From NCBI GenBank assembly GCA_031292465.1, contig JARLHB010000189.1:1-5842 (forward strand): a stretch of 5,842 nucleotides of DNA. The letters run 5' to 3'. The DNA comes from Ignavibacteriaceae bacterium (GTDB taxonomy: Bacteria; Bacteroidota; Ignavibacteria; Ignavibacteriales; Ignavibacteriaceae). Every line of letters begins with the position of its first letter. Positions within the stretch are counted from its first letter, which is position 1. The notes under the pieces were generated by a model. That model saw only the letters and a list, made by a program, of their open reading frames with translations. It was not told where the DNA came from and did not search any database. Position numbers and translations under genes: made by a program. Below, piece after piece: positions 5,755-5,842 of the stretch.

Positions 5755-5842
5755 CGTCAACCCACCTCCGAGACCCCTCCCGGGCGCCCAGGCGTCAACC
5801 TAATTATAGGATTAGCAATTTCGCCTCACCGACGCTGCCGGG
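5755..5842. repeat. Nested inverted repeats at the window edge (possible REP-like copy 4 or larger repeat)
   Basis: Several complementary words face each other. CCCGG (5779-5783) pairs with CCGGG (5838-5842), GCGTC (5792-5796) with GACGC (5831-5835), AGGCG (5790-5794) alternatively with CGCCT (5822-5826), and CTAAT (5800-5804) with ATTAG (5811-5815). GGGCGCCC (5782-5789) is itself a palindrome, and CGTCAACC occurs twice (5755-5762 and 5793-5800). Read on the minus strand, 5759-5784 gives GGGAGGGG...GGAGGTGGGTT, resembling the G-rich tails of the other copies in the opposite orientation. The right edge may cut the element. No coding function is seen. Confidence 0.45.

Noticed and set aside
5755..5842. 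Integron attC site or a partial gene entering from the right
   Set aside because: The repeat words do not match attC core sites. Two of the three minus-strand frames hit a stop within about 30 bases and the third soon after. The open plus-strand frame is Pro/Arg-rich and looks like translated repeat.

Overview
This AT-rich window carries five protein-coding genes. The lineage looks like the Bacteroidota/Chlorobi side of the tree, possibly Ignavibacteria-like. That rests on gene style only: a lipoprotein-like SurA/parvulin gene with an 'EEFLQRYEMTP' opening, a YhaQ/NatA-type ABC pair, and G/C-rich palindromic repeats in AT-rich spacers. There is no rRNA or other marker, so the placement is tentative.

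Layout, left to right. (1) Positions 1-1342, minus strand: the N-terminal 447 residues of a secreted peptidyl-prolyl isomerase/chaperone of the SurA/PrsA (parvulin) type, with the C-terminus cut by the window edge. (2) A spacer of about 465 bp that is mostly AT-rich, with short inverted repeats near the isomerase start and a weak hint of a decayed minus-strand reading frame. (3) Positions 1808-2218, plus strand: a stand-alone receiver domain whose phosphorylation pocket is degenerate. (4) Positions 2313-2882, minus strand, convergent with the receiver gene: a TMEM175-family (DUF1211) potassium-channel-like membrane protein. (5) A 557-bp divergent spacer containing two REP-like G/C-rich hairpin elements in opposite orientations. 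(6) Positions 3440-5636, plus strand: a two-gene operon with an 8-nt overlap, encoding an ABC-2-type exporter (ATPase with C-terminal DUF4162, then a NatB/YhaP-like permease). (7) A 206-bp tail with a perfect 24-bp palindrome just after the operon and a second, nested inverted-repeat structure running to the window edge.

Only the ABC pair clearly works together, as an ATPase and permease forming one exporter. The isomerase, receiver and TMEM175-like genes are separate transcription units in alternating orientations. The least conventional material lies between genes: the REP-like elements bracket the ABC operon on both sides and share sequence words and architecture, which suggests one dispersed repeat family. 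I see no rRNA, tRNA, CRISPR array, transposase or phage gene. I do not see clear evidence of a new multi-gene system.
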